This document shows positions 49,314-59,559 of a stretch of 64,000 bases of DNA, one piece after another. The stretch is from Chloroflexota bacterium (GTDB taxonomy: Bacteria; Chloroflexota; Dehalococcoidia; Lucifugimonadales; Lucifugimonadaceae), in NCBI GenBank assembly GCA_002717385.1, contig PBDR01000030.1, positions 1 to 64,000 on the forward strand, given 5' to 3'. Position 1 is the stretch's first letter, and the number at the start of each line of letters is the position of its first letter. The notes beneath the pieces were generated by a model. That model was not told the DNA's origin. It saw nothing but the letters and a program-made list of their open reading frames with translations, and did not search any database. The position numbers and the translations under genes were made by a program.

Positions 49314-50309
49314 ATGTTAATTTCAACAAAAGATGAAATTATAGAAAGTATTTTATTGAAAACAAGCAATGAAACTCAGCTAAATAATTCTTACGTTCGT
49401 TTTTTTAGCGTAATAATTCCAGCTTTTAATGCTGAAAAATTTATTTATTCTTGTATAGAAAGCGTACTCAATCAAACATTTCAAGATTTCGAATTAATTA
49501 TTTGTGACAATGCATCTACAGATGGGACAAGTCAAATAATTAAACAGTTCGCAGGACAAATTAAAATAATAACGCTATCAGAAAATATTGGCCCTGCAGG
49601 AGGAAGAAATGCTGGAATTGAAGCATCATCTGGACATTATGTTGCTTTACTAGATGCTGACGATGTTTGGGAGCCTGAAAAATTAGATAAATATTACAAA
49701 TTGATAAAAAAGACAGGAACAAATTTTGTATTTTCAAAATTTTCTGTTTTTTCGGATGACACTTACAAAGGAATGAGTGTGTCTCCAAGGAAAAAAACAA
49801 CCACTTTCCCAATTAAAGACCCATTATTGCTTGTCAAAAATTATGTCCCGTGCTCTTCAGTCACTATAAATCGCGAAATTATAAGTAGTAGACCATTCAA
49901 TGAAGAGGTTAATATTCGAACAACAGAAGATCATTTGTTATGGATCCAATTAAATCAAAATCATACTTTTAGTTATATTGATGAACCTTTAACAAAATAT
50001 CGAATTCATTCAGAACAAAGTACAAATTCTGTTAGAACTCATGCTAGGTACTTTAGATATTTACAAATAGTTGAGGATACGAACCTATTCGAACCTTGGT
50101 ATATAGGATACTGTTGGAAGGTAATAAATGTGCAGCTTACTATTCAAAATCGTCAGTGGATTAAAGTTATTCCAGCACTTTTAAAATTTTTGCTAATATC
50201 AATTAATCCAAGATTTCAAAAAGTATCCTTTGAGCTCATTACAATGACAATACGACGAGGTCTACAAAGTTTGAAAACAATTTCAAAAATAACAAGTTCT
50301 AGTAAATAG
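49314..50309 (+). CDS. Family 2 glycosyltransferase (listed ORF starts 49302)
   Basis: FSVIIPAFNAEKFIYSCIESVLNQTFQDFELIICDNASTDGT; ALLDADDVWEPEKL. Confidence 0.9.
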   Translation: MLISTKDEIIESILLKTSNETQLNNSYVRFFSVIIPAFNAEKFIYSCIESVLNQTFQDFELIICDNASTDGTSQIIKQFAGQIKIITLSENIGPAGGRNAGIEASSGHYVALLDADDVWEPEKLDKYYKLIKKTGTNFVFSKFSVFSDDTYKGMSVSPRKKTTTFPIKDPLLLVKNYVPCSSVTINREIISSRPFNEEVNIRTTEDHLLWIQLNQNHTFSYIDEPLTKYRIHSEQSTNSVRTHARYFRYLQIVEDTNLFEPWYIGYCWKVINVQLTIQNRQWIKVIPALLKFLLISINPRFQKVSFELITMTIRRGLQSLKTISKITSSSK

Positions 50310-50316
50310 CATAATC

Positions 50317-51765
50317 ATGGAATTCGTGAAACTTTTTCAACCATTCTTGATTGCATCAGCTTTAGGATCTTTAGGGCTTCTGACTCTTATGCATATTGCT
50401 GAAAAACCAATTCGAGGTTTATTGTTTTTTCTTATTGCCTTTTATCTTTTCCCAACTAGCTTAGGTTTAACTTCACTCTCATGGTGGATATATATTGCAA
50501 TATTATTCATCACTTTAGTTGGAGCATATACAAGAGAATTAACGTTTCCACTAAAAGACAGGAGATTTCCTAGAATCGCTCTTTCGTCACTAATCATTAT
50601 TTTTCTTTTTATCACTTCAATTATCATCTCTAGCTGGAATCAGCTTGGGGATCCGATATTTTGGTCGCTGTCAAAAGACGCAGAAGCATTTGTAGCAAGA
50701 TCATATTATTTTGCATTCATAACAGGATTTATGATTATTTTTACAGTACCAATAATTTTACGTACTGAAGAACAATTCAATGTATTCATGAAGTTATTTT
50801 TTATTCTCGGATTAATAATAGCTATTTGGGGAATATCAGAACAAATTGCAGGAATCGAATTTTTTGCTGATTTACGAGGTGGCTTAGTTTCACAGCCAAT
50901 ACGACTTAGCACATTGCCCAATGGAAGTGCTACTTCATGTGCAATTTTTTTACTGGTTCCAGGATTAATTGGTGCATATAAATTAGTCTATGACAAAGAA
51001 TCACGATCATTTTTATTAACTTTTACAACTCTTATAATACTTACTGCTCTTGTATGGACATTTGCAAGAGCGGCTTTCATTGGAGCCTTTATGTCCTTAG
51101 GGATATTAGCTCTTGTAGCTCCAATATCAATAAGACTAAAAACAATATTTATGATGATTGGAATAATAGCAATAATTATGGTTTATTTGTTAGGATTCCG
51201 ATTTCCAACAAGCAATGACACATTATTAGCCAATCCTTATCTGTCATGGATGCTTGTCGATACTGATATAGAACGCAGAGAAGATACAACTTTCAACCCA
51301 ATAGACGCCACTGATCTTTATGGAAGATTAGGACGATGGGAACTTGCTTTGGCAACAATGAACGATAGCCCAATTATAGGATTTGGTTTGGGAACAAATG
51401 TTCGAGAAGTAAATATTCGTCGATCAATCGGAATAGCAGGTGGTATCGGTAGTATGTTCAGTAGTAATCACAATTCATACATAGACATTGGTATAGATTT
51501 GGGAATAGTTGGAATTTCAATCCTATGGTTAATGATATTATGGACTTTTAAAAATTTTATAACTGCCTTTTCGGAAGCCAAGAAAAATAATTTTACTTCT
51601 CTCAAGTTTAACTCAATGATTTTATCTTTAATTTTGCCAGCAATTATCGTTACTTATTCTTTTAATAGTGATCGTGGAGTTCCTTTCATATTTTTGGCCT
51701 TTGCTCTGTCAATATCACTTCTTAACATCACAAAAGAGAACAGTTTAAACAATGCTCAATTATAA
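50317..51765 (+). CDS. O-antigen ligase/polymerase family membrane protein (Wzy-like)
   Basis: Multi-TM; LYGRLGRWELALATMNDSPIIGFGLGTNVREV...SSNHNSYIDIGIDLGIVG. Confidence 0.85.
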   Translation: MEFVKLFQPFLIASALGSLGLLTLMHIAEKPIRGLLFFLIAFYLFPTSLGLTSLSWWIYIAILFITLVGAYTRELTFPLKDRRFPRIALSSLIIIFLFITSIIISSWNQLGDPIFWSLSKDAEAFVARSYYFAFITGFMIIFTVPIILRTEEQFNVFMKLFFILGLIIAIWGISEQIAGIEFFADLRGGLVSQPIRLSTLPNGSATSCAIFLLVPGLIGAYKLVYDKESRSFLLTFTTLIILTALVWTFARAAFIGAFMSLGILALVAPISIRLKTIFMMIGIIAIIMVYLLGFRFPTSNDTLLANPYLSWMLVDTDIERREDTTFNPIDATDLYGRLGRWELALATMNDSPIIGFGLGTNVREVNIRRSIGIAGGIGSMFSSNHNSYIDIGIDLGIVGISILWLMILWTFKNFITAFSEAKKNNFTSLKFNSMILSLILPAIIVTYSFNSDRGVPFIFLAFALSISLLNITKENSLNNAQL

Positions 51766-51819
51766 AGCAGAAATAACATATACTAATATGGGTCAAAATC
51801 ACTAAATGGAACCATTATT

Positions 51820-52941
51820 ATGAAAATTTTATACGTTACAACTGGAGGAGCTCCGAAGGATCAGGATTTCCTAAAAGGAATATTGGATTCCGGACATGAA
51901 TTACATTATGTAACTATGCGTAAAATTGGGTTAGATTTTTCACTGGAAAGAGCACACAATTATTGCTTGGATGATGAAATTGTTCGAGAAGATTCATGGA
52001 TAAAAACAACAATATTCAAACATTTGCTTACATTTCTTAAATTTCGAAAATTAGTTAAAACAATCCAACCCGATATCATTCACGCTGGGGTTGTACAAGG
52101 TCCCGGATTAATGGCTGTCGCTTCAGGTTTTAAACATATATTACTTATGCCATGGGGTTCAGATATTCTTATACATCCTAAACGAAGCCTACTATTTCGA
52201 TTGATCACAAGCTTCGTGCTAAAAAAAGCAGCGTTGATTACATGTGATGCTGAAACCGTAAAAAACGAAATTATTAATATTGCAAAAATTCCAGAGGAAC
52301 GAATCAAGGTAATCCCATGGGGTGTTAATATAGAAAATTTCAAGGAAAATCAAGACAATCGTATTGCTGTACGTAATGAACTTGGATTAACGAATCAAAA
52401 CTTGGTGCTTATAATGACGCGTTGGTTCCGACCAGTGTATGCAATCGAAGATTTTTTATCCGCACTACCTGAAATCATTCACAATAATCCCAAAGTTATA
52501 GCTATATTGGCTGGTTCAGGTCCATTGGAAAATTATCTTCGCCAACTGACAATAGAACTTGAGATCGATAAAAATGTTATTTTTCTTGGATCAATAACTA
52601 ACGCAAATTTACCTAGGTATTTAAATGCAGCTGACTTATATGTAAGCACCTCACTAAGTGATGGAACATCTATATCTCTTCTTGAAGCTATGTCCTGTGA
52701 ATTGCCTGTAATCGTCACTGATATTAAAGCGAACACTGAGTGGATAGAAGACAATATAAACGGATATATCGCTCCACCAGGAAATCCAAAATTATTATCA
52801 AGTAAAATCACTTTGGCAATAAACAATGAGTTAGCATGGAAAGAAATGGGGAAAAGCAATCGTTTATTGGTTATAAATAAAGCAAATTGGAAAAACAATT
52901 TTGATGAAATTGAATCCTTATACCATCAAATAAAACAATAA
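51820..52941 (+). CDS. Family 4 glycosyltransferase
   Basis: VIPWGVNIENFK; LTRWFRPVYAIEDFLSALPEI; ADLYVSTSLSDGTSISLLEAMSCELPVIVTDI. Confidence 0.93.
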   Translation: MKILYVTTGGAPKDQDFLKGILDSGHELHYVTMRKIGLDFSLERAHNYCLDDEIVREDSWIKTTIFKHLLTFLKFRKLVKTIQPDIIHAGVVQGPGLMAVASGFKHILLMPWGSDILIHPKRSLLFRLITSFVLKKAALITCDAETVKNEIINIAKIPEERIKVIPWGVNIENFKENQDNRIAVRNELGLTNQNLVLIMTRWFRPVYAIEDFLSALPEIIHNNPKVIAILAGSGPLENYLRQLTIELEIDKNVIFLGSITNANLPRYLNAADLYVSTSLSDGTSISLLEAMSCELPVIVTDIKANTEWIEDNINGYIAPPGNPKLLSSKITLAINNELAWKEMGKSNRLLVINKANWKNNFDEIESLYHQIKQ

Positions 52942-52945
52942 CTTA

Positions 52946-54628
52946 CTACTCATTTCCATCATTTATTTCATAAAATTCATTCGTAACGAAAATGTCTTGT
53001 CGAGGTTTATGAAAATACGGATGACTCCAAGAACTTGGTCTGTAAATTATATTTACTTTATTTTGGTCAAACCAACTGACATTGCGATAACCCTCTCTAA
53101 TCATTTCCTTAGAAGTCATTATTCTTTCATAGGAATCAAACCAAACATCACTTGAATTTGAATAGGTGTATTTCCCAGACATAGTAGAAATTGCCAGGCT
53201 ATATACAGGATCAACTAAAATTCTTCCATCACGAAGAGGCAAACATAACCCTTCACTCCAACGACTTACTCTACAACCATCATAATCATCTCCTACATGA
53301 TTTCTTATCCATAGTGCGTCGTTATAATGTTTGTCTGTCACCATCCTATAAAATGATTCATCCATTCTTTGCTCTACCCCACGAAAAAGAACTAAAACTA
53401 TCAATATCAATGCACTAAAACGACCAAAATACTTAACTCCGTTAATGGCTCCTGGTCTTAACGAAGCTTTCATGTTGTTACTGATTTGATAATTTCGCAA
53501 CGCAAAGAGAAAATATGCCCCCCCAAAAACCATAAGAATCATTAAAAAGTGCCATCCGCGTCTTGCTAGAACCTGATGAGAAAGAAAAATTCCTTCTATA
53601 TGTAAAAACATTAGAAAGAAAATTCCAATTGCAGAAAAAACTAAAGCATTCAGCTTCCAATCTTTGGACATAGTCAGAATCAATACACTGAATAAAAACA
53701 ATAACGTAGGAAAAATTCCATATAGTAAGAATATTTCTTGATAAATTGGATTATGCACTTCGGCAGTATCCGCAAAAAGAATTGAATTAATAGCCCTGAA
53801 ATCAGTGAAATTTTCCATGTTGCCAGTCCATTTTAAAAATGCCAGCCACCCAATTCCAGGTAAAGATCCAAGAGCTAAAATTCGAGCAAGGCGATTACTC
53901 CAAAATCCTGGGCCATTAAGAATAAATATTATCGAGTGTATTCCAAGGATGAATGTCAAATAGAAGGTGCTTGCAGGATGAGTTAGCATAACATAGACCA
54001 TTAAAAGCCATAGGAACGGAATTGAACGATATGAAAATTCAAAATCATGACAAATCTTAAGTAAAATTGGAACCATAAACATTCCCCATGCAACAGGAAC
54101 TAAAAACCCCAATCCTAATAAACCATTCGTCGTTGGAAGAAGAGCTGCGAGAAATGCAGCTTCATAACCCCATTTCTTTATTCCACCTATGAAAAAACAT
54201 GCAAAGACAAAGATCAATGAAAAAAATGTGGGGCCAAGACGAAAAATTGTCATCCATTCTATCCCTGAAATCATCTGAAACTGAGATAGAAATATATGGA
54301 ATCCAGCTTCTCTATGCCTGGTAACAATTCCATCACTATCATTATTTGCCCATTCACCACCTCCGTACAATGGGTGTGAATACAATGTCAATCCAACATA
54401 TTGCATTTCTTGGCTATGGTTATAGTGAACCCATTCATCAATATGTACGGGATACAAGAAATCGCGGTGAGGTAAATTTGCAAGAAATATGGTGAAAATA
54501 ATAAGAATTCCAAAAAGAATTACTTTTACATGGGATTTTTTCGATTCAAGGCTATAAATTTGTTGTGATAAATAATTATATATAGTTTTTATTTTTAGGA
54601 TTTTGCAAAAAACATATAGCATCTTCAT
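52946..54628 (-). CDS. Polytopic membrane protein, candidate GT-C-fold glycosyltransferase
   Basis: First extracytoplasmic loop HRDFLYPVHIDEWVHYNHSQEMQ; ~10+ TM segments; soluble C-terminal region. Confidence 0.6.
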   Translation of the reverse strand: MKMLYVFCKILKIKTIYNYLSQQIYSLESKKSHVKVILFGILIIFTIFLANLPHRDFLYPVHIDEWVHYNHSQEMQYVGLTLYSHPLYGGGEWANNDSDGIVTRHREAGFHIFLSQFQMISGIEWMTIFRLGPTFFSLIFVFACFFIGGIKKWGYEAAFLAALLPTTNGLLGLGFLVPVAWGMFMVPILLKICHDFEFSYRSIPFLWLLMVYVMLTHPASTFYLTFILGIHSIIFILNGPGFWSNRLARILALGSLPGIGWLAFLKWTGNMENFTDFRAINSILFADTAEVHNPIYQEIFLLYGIFPTLLFLFSVLILTMSKDWKLNALVFSAIGIFFLMFLHIEGIFLSHQVLARRGWHFLMILMVFGGAYFLFALRNYQISNNMKASLRPGAINGVKYFGRFSALILIVLVLFRGVEQRMDESFYRMVTDKHYNDALWIRNHVGDDYDGCRVSRWSEGLCLPLRDGRILVDPVYSLAISTMSGKYTYSNSSDVWFDSYERIMTSKEMIREGYRNVSWFDQNKVNIIYRPSSWSHPYFHKPRQDIFVTNEFYEINDGNE

Positions 54629-55464
54629 ATTCGCACCCAGAAATATATTGAACTAATAGCATCATTTTGAATTTCTTCCTTTAAAAGAAATTCAAGTTTT
54701 TGCCATCTAATCATCTCAGGATAATTATCCACTGGCTTATCAAGTATGACTTTATGAATCCATTCATGTTCACTTTTAAGAATTGGAGATTCTATCGATT
54801 GAATGACAGTATCTCCTAAAATTATCTCAACTATAAAATCCTGATTTTTCGCAGTATTATTTGATACGCCAAGCAAAAATTCAATTTTATTATTGTCAGT
54901 AAATTCCGATGGTAAAGAATCGACCTTCCCATCCAAACCAACAACATGAATTTGGGATGATAGAGGATCTGAAGAAGGAGAAAGGATAAACATTGTCATG
55001 GCGATAACTACTATAGATGTAATTCCGATAGTAATTCTTTGAGAAAAAGGTATCTCTCGAAGCAAATTTATCCCGTCTTGATAGTTGAAAAAGTCAATTT
55101 TATGCCATAGACGTAACGAATAAATACCTAAAGAAAAAAATAATATAAAAATCCCAATAAAAGTAAAAAAAGACTCACTAGACATCTTCCAAGGAAGCAA
55201 TTGACTTCCAAGAACAAAACCAATGATTCCTACAATAGCGATACTTAGGGGAAAGCTTAATAATATTCTTAAGGAAAAGGAAATGTCTTTCTTAGAAAGA
55301 AATACCAGACAAAGCAGAAGATATCCAGGAACAAAACAATATAATAGAACACCAGATAGAGCCTGAATAAATTGAATTGAAAAATTATAGTAGTTGATTA
55401 CCGAAGTTGCATATACTAAACCACACAAAAGAAGATCATGACCAAGCAAAGAATTTTTACTCAT
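54625..55464 (-). CDS. DUF1616-like membrane protein (listed ORF to 55491)
   Basis: ALSGVLLYCFVPGYLLLCLVFLSKKDISFSLRILLSFPLSIAIVGIIGFVLG; 4-bp overlap with downstream GT-C candidate. Confidence 0.6.
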   Translation of the reverse strand: MSKNSLLGHDLLLCGLVYATSVINYYNFSIQFIQALSGVLLYCFVPGYLLLCLVFLSKKDISFSLRILLSFPLSIAIVGIIGFVLGSQLLPWKMSSESFFTFIGIFILFFSLGIYSLRLWHKIDFFNYQDGINLLREIPFSQRITIGITSIVVIAMTMFILSPSSDPLSSQIHVVGLDGKVDSLPSEFTDNNKIEFLLGVSNNTAKNQDFIVEIILGDTVIQSIESPILKSEHEWIHKVILDKPVDNYPEMIRWQKLEFLLKEEIQNDAISSIYFWVRI

Positions 55465-55549
55465 GAAAAGGAGCTCTCTTGTGCTACGCAAAGATGTCCC
55501 CTTTCATTATTAAATTCCTGAATTCACACTGCCAAGGAAGTTACAATTG

Positions 55550-57343
55550 TCAGCTTTGTTTTCGAGAGAAAATCCTGGAATCCTGTATATACTGTAAGAG
55601 AAAAGCCATAGCTACACTTAACATCAAACTTATCACACCAGTAAAAATAAGAGTTGATCTTCTGGCAGGACCTATAGGAATTTGTGGCTCGATTGCAGAT
55701 TCAACTATTCTTATAGAGCCTTCTTGTTCGGATTTGGCAATTCTAGCAGCTTGGCGTGCTGTTGCTATAGCATCGAATGAAGCTCCAATTGTAGATATTT
55801 CCTTTTCTAACTTAGCTATATAAACTTCAGCGGTCAAAAGATTCGATTCGTCTGTTTCAAGTGATGCTTTATTGATGTCATATGAACTTCTCAATGCTTC
55901 CACTTGTGCTTGAAGATCAAGTACAAGGTATTTAAGATTCTTTTGACGTTCTACGGTAAGATCATATCTTTGTAATTCAGCTAGATAAGATAACTGAGAA
56001 GATCGCAATTGTTGCTGTATAATCGGTAATTCAACTAATAAAATATTGTTCAATTCTAATTCAGAATTTAATAAAGATTTTTTATTAACTATAAGCTCTG
56101 ATTTTAGATTACTAATTTCTTCTGTAAGTCCAGATATAAGAACGTTTGTTTTACTTAATTCATCAGAAAGAGATACATATACTTCGTTTATTTCTTCTGT
56201 AGAAATACCTAGATCTCGAATCTGATTCCAAGTTGATGCATTCGGATCAAGTCCAAGTTGTTGTCGTAAAGTCGCATCATCAATAGCTTTAACTAACAAA
56301 ATCGATTGGTTTTGTTTTGATAACTCTGTACTCAGTTCTATTTTTCTGGCAGAAGCTACGACTAATTCTTGTTCAGCAATAACCAATCTTTGGGTATCTT
56401 GAAGAATTTGTTCTTTAATTTGAATCAAGTCATTTTCTCTTTGAGTTACGTAATTGGTATTGATATATTCATTATGAATTTTCTGATTGGTTAAATATGC
56501 ATTTCGGGTAGAAAGATCCAACATGCCTTGTTCAGAAATATTTTGATTATTCATCAATAGTTCGTTAGTAAACCCTATCCATTCACCATTGTATGATCGA
56601 TCTTTTATTTCTTCATTAACAGCTTTTAATTCTATTTTCGAAAGAGAAAGCTCATTGGTTTTATCACGTAATGACTCATTAACTTCTAAAAACTTATTCC
56701 TACTTGACTTCAGTGTTTCTGTGAGCAAAACAATTGGGTATTGTTTTTTATATTTTGTTAAATCGCTAAGAAGTGAATTATAGGTATTTTTTGCATCATT
56801 GTATTGGGAATCCAAAAAAGTAAATGACTTTGCTGTTTCAGAAGTAAACAAAGTTGCATTCCGTTTTTCAAAATTTTTCGCCCAAGAATCAGCTATGTCT
56901 TTTAATTGCTTTGGAGATTCACCTTTTACAGTCATTCTTAAAATCGGTATCCGAACATACTGAGATCCAACACCCGTTGATTCATAAGAAGCTTCCATCA
57001 TGGCTTCAAGAGATTCAACCGAAAGTGGTTGGCCGGTTTCTTCATCTTTCAAATTAAGTTCATTTATGATATCAGTTAGTAAATCTCCGCTTCTTGCAAG
57101 TGTAGTTAACGTCTCTACAGAAAGTTCAGGAAAATTAACCTCAGGAGAACCTTCTTCAGTAGAAATTACTCGGGAACCTACAGGAACAACTATAAGGAGT
57201 CTTGACTGTGCTTCATACAAATTAGCCTGATTAAGTACTATCAAAAGAGCAATTACTGATACTGAACCAGTAATCATCACGATCAACCACCACTTACGTA
57301 AAAGAATAGCTAGATATTCTTGTTTAAAAGAATTTTCGGTCAT
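55550..57343 (-). CDS. Wzz/chain-length-determinant-like coiled-coil protein
   Basis: N-terminal TM WWLIVMITGSVSVIALLIVL, long coiled-coil, C-terminal PIGPARRSTLIFTGVISLMLSVAMAFLLQYIQD. Confidence 0.85.
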   Translation of the reverse strand: MTENSFKQEYLAILLRKWWLIVMITGSVSVIALLIVLNQANLYEAQSRLLIVVPVGSRVISTEEGSPEVNFPELSVETLTTLARSGDLLTDIINELNLKDEETGQPLSVESLEAMMEASYESTGVGSQYVRIPILRMTVKGESPKQLKDIADSWAKNFEKRNATLFTSETAKSFTFLDSQYNDAKNTYNSLLSDLTKYKKQYPIVLLTETLKSSRNKFLEVNESLRDKTNELSLSKIELKAVNEEIKDRSYNGEWIGFTNELLMNNQNISEQGMLDLSTRNAYLTNQKIHNEYINTNYVTQRENDLIQIKEQILQDTQRLVIAEQELVVASARKIELSTELSKQNQSILLVKAIDDATLRQQLGLDPNASTWNQIRDLGISTEEINEVYVSLSDELSKTNVLISGLTEEISNLKSELIVNKKSLLNSELELNNILLVELPIIQQQLRSSQLSYLAELQRYDLTVERQKNLKYLVLDLQAQVEALRSSYDINKASLETDESNLLTAEVYIAKLEKEISTIGASFDAIATARQAARIAKSEQEGSIRIVESAIEPQIPIGPARRSTLIFTGVISLMLSVAMAFLLQYIQDSRIFSRKQS

Positions 57344-57466
57344 AATGTTTCCTTACATTTTCAATACAAACCAAGTGAGTCTTTATTTAACTTTATAGTA
57401 TTACTTAACACTTCATACAAAATACAATAAAGTATAGTATATCAGTTGGAGGATTTGTATCAATTA

Positions 57467-58090
57467 ATGGATCAAAAAGAACTTGATAATCACAAAACCC
57501 CTTCATATAAACGCCCATTGGACATATCAATACTTCTTTTGACACATATACCATTATTTCCCATCTGGCTTTTACTATGGACGATAATACCATTATGTAT
57601 ACTCCTCGATAGTGGAAGGCCTATATTCTATAGAATGAAAAAGGTAGGAAAGAATGGGAATGTTATCTCAGTTTTTAAGTTCAGAACAATGATCGTTGAT
57701 GCAGACAAGAGTGAAATACCTTACACCTTAATAAACGACGAACGTATTACAAAATTCGGAAAAGTTTTAAGAAAAACCGCATTGGATGAATTGCCACAAC
57801 TTATCAATATTCTTCGTGGCGAAATGAGTTTTGTTGGGATACGCCCTTTTAGTCCTCGTGCTCATCAAGCAGCTGAAGAAGAAACTCCCGGATGGTCAAA
57901 ACGCCTAGTCGCATTACCAGGTCTCACCTCAGCAATGTCCGTATGGTCTAATCCGGATAACCAACAAGAACGACTTGAAATGGATTTATATTACATACGA
58001 AATCAAAGCTTCTTCTTAGATCTGAAAATCTTTTTTCTATCTATTCTCATTGCTTTCAAAATGGGATGGGAAAAGAAACGAAAAAATTAA
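57467..58090 (+). CDS. Undecaprenyl-phosphate sugar-phosphotransferase (short PglC-like monotopic form); listed ORF starts 57446
   Basis: RPIFYRMKKVGKNGNVISVFKFRTMIVDA; LRKTALDELPQLINILRGEMSFVGIRPF. Confidence 0.93.
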   Translation: MDQKELDNHKTPSYKRPLDISILLLTHIPLFPIWLLLWTIIPLCILLDSGRPIFYRMKKVGKNGNVISVFKFRTMIVDADKSEIPYTLINDERITKFGKVLRKTALDELPQLINILRGEMSFVGIRPFSPRAHQAAEEETPGWSKRLVALPGLTSAMSVWSNPDNQQERLEMDLYYIRNQSFFLDLKIFFLSILIAFKMGWEKKRKN

Positions 58091-58191
58091 ACTCTTATTC
58101 ATATTCATAATTACTACACATAGTTAATTTGCTGCATCTATTCCTCATGATAGAATATTACAAAATCAGATTTTAAAATTGGGTAAGAATT

Positions 58192-59538
58192 ATGAACGCC
58201 GCATCTAACTTCACTAACAATAAAATAAGTATAATAGGTTTAGGTTACGTTGGTTTGCCTCTTGCGATTGCTTTCTCCAAAACCATGAATGTAGTCGGGT
58301 TTGATATCAGTACCACTCGGATCAACGAATTGAAAAACGGCTTCGATAACAAAAATGAATCTTCCAAAGAGGAACTTCTGCACCCTAACCTTTCATTTAC
58401 AAACGTCTCAAATGATTTATTGGGATCCGATTGTTATATTATTGCCGTGCCAACTCCAATAGATAATACCTTTAATCCAGACTTAACTAATTTACTTGAT
58501 GCAAGTAAATTAGTCGGTGAAAACCTGAAGGCCAGTTTCAAAAAAAACAATTCCGCCACTATACCACTAATTATTTATGAATCAACGGTTTTTCCAGGAT
58601 GTACAGAAGAAGAATGCATTCCTGTCATCGATAAAGAATCCGGTTTGGAAAATGGAAAGGATTTTAAAGTCGGTTACTCTCCTGAAAGAGTTAATCCCGG
58701 GGACCCAGACCACCTCTTACAAAATATAAAAAAAGTTATCTCTGGCCAAGACCATGAAACAGTAGTACGAATATCTGCTTTATATGAAACAATTTTAGAA
58801 GCAGGAATACATATAGCCCCTAATATAAAAACTGCCGAAGCGGTAAAGCTTATAGAAAATGTTCAACGAGATGTGAATATAGCTTTCATTAATGAAATGG
58901 CCATTTTTCTACAAAACCTCAATATTCAAACAAGTGACGTAATGGATGCTGCAAAAACAAAATGGAATTACCTAGATTTTGAACCTGGTCTTGTCGGAGG
59001 ACACTGCATACCCGTAGACCCTCATTATCTTAATTTTAAGGCAACATCAGTAGGGGCACGTTCATCCTTAGTAGATGCTAGCCGTATAATAAATGACAGT
59101 ATGGGCCCCTATGTGGCTCGTAAGACTTTAAGTTTTCTAGGCACTAACGAGTCAAATTATGCTCCCGCTTCTTATGAAATACTGATCTTGGGAGCAACTT
59201 TTAAGGGAAACGTTACTGACCTGAGGAACTCTTCAGTCATTAAAATCGTTGAAGAATTAGAGAAGTTAAACTGCAGAGTTTCAGTTTTCGACCCATTAGT
59301 AGAAAAAAAGATGTTAAATGAAAGTGGACTGCCTGGAATTAATGATCCATTTCTGGACGATAAAAAATACAATGCAGTTATTATTGCAGTTTCGCACGAT
59401 TTTTTTAAAAATGTACCTTTGGAATCCTATGTTCAATTGCTTGATGCAAAAATAGGCACTTCGGTTATAACAGATGTTAAAAGAATACTTAATTGGAAGA
59501 AAGATGGATTTCCAGATGTTACATACTGGACTCTTTAA
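58192..59538 (+). CDS. Nucleotide-sugar dehydrogenase (TviB/WbpA-like)
   Basis: ISIIGLGYVGLPLAIAFSKTMNVVGFDIS; VYESTVFPGCTEEECIPV; GFSPERVNPGD-like GYSPERVNPGDPDH; VGGHCIPVDPHYL. Confidence 0.95.
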   Translation: MNAASNFTNNKISIIGLGYVGLPLAIAFSKTMNVVGFDISTTRINELKNGFDNKNESSKEELLHPNLSFTNVSNDLLGSDCYIIAVPTPIDNTFNPDLTNLLDASKLVGENLKASFKKNNSATIPLIIYESTVFPGCTEEECIPVIDKESGLENGKDFKVGYSPERVNPGDPDHLLQNIKKVISGQDHETVVRISALYETILEAGIHIAPNIKTAEAVKLIENVQRDVNIAFINEMAIFLQNLNIQTSDVMDAAKTKWNYLDFEPGLVGGHCIPVDPHYLNFKATSVGARSSLVDASRIINDSMGPYVARKTLSFLGTNESNYAPASYEILILGATFKGNVTDLRNSSVIKIVEELEKLNCRVSVFDPLVEKKMLNESGLPGINDPFLDDKKYNAVIIAVSHDFFKNVPLESYVQLLDAKIGTSVITDVKRILNWKKDGFPDVTYWTL

Positions 59539-59559
59539 AAATTGATATAGGTCTATCAA

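Noticed and set aside
55479-55823. 114-aa + ORF
   Set aside because: Overlaps the C-terminus of the Wzz-like gene antisense; no start context or family
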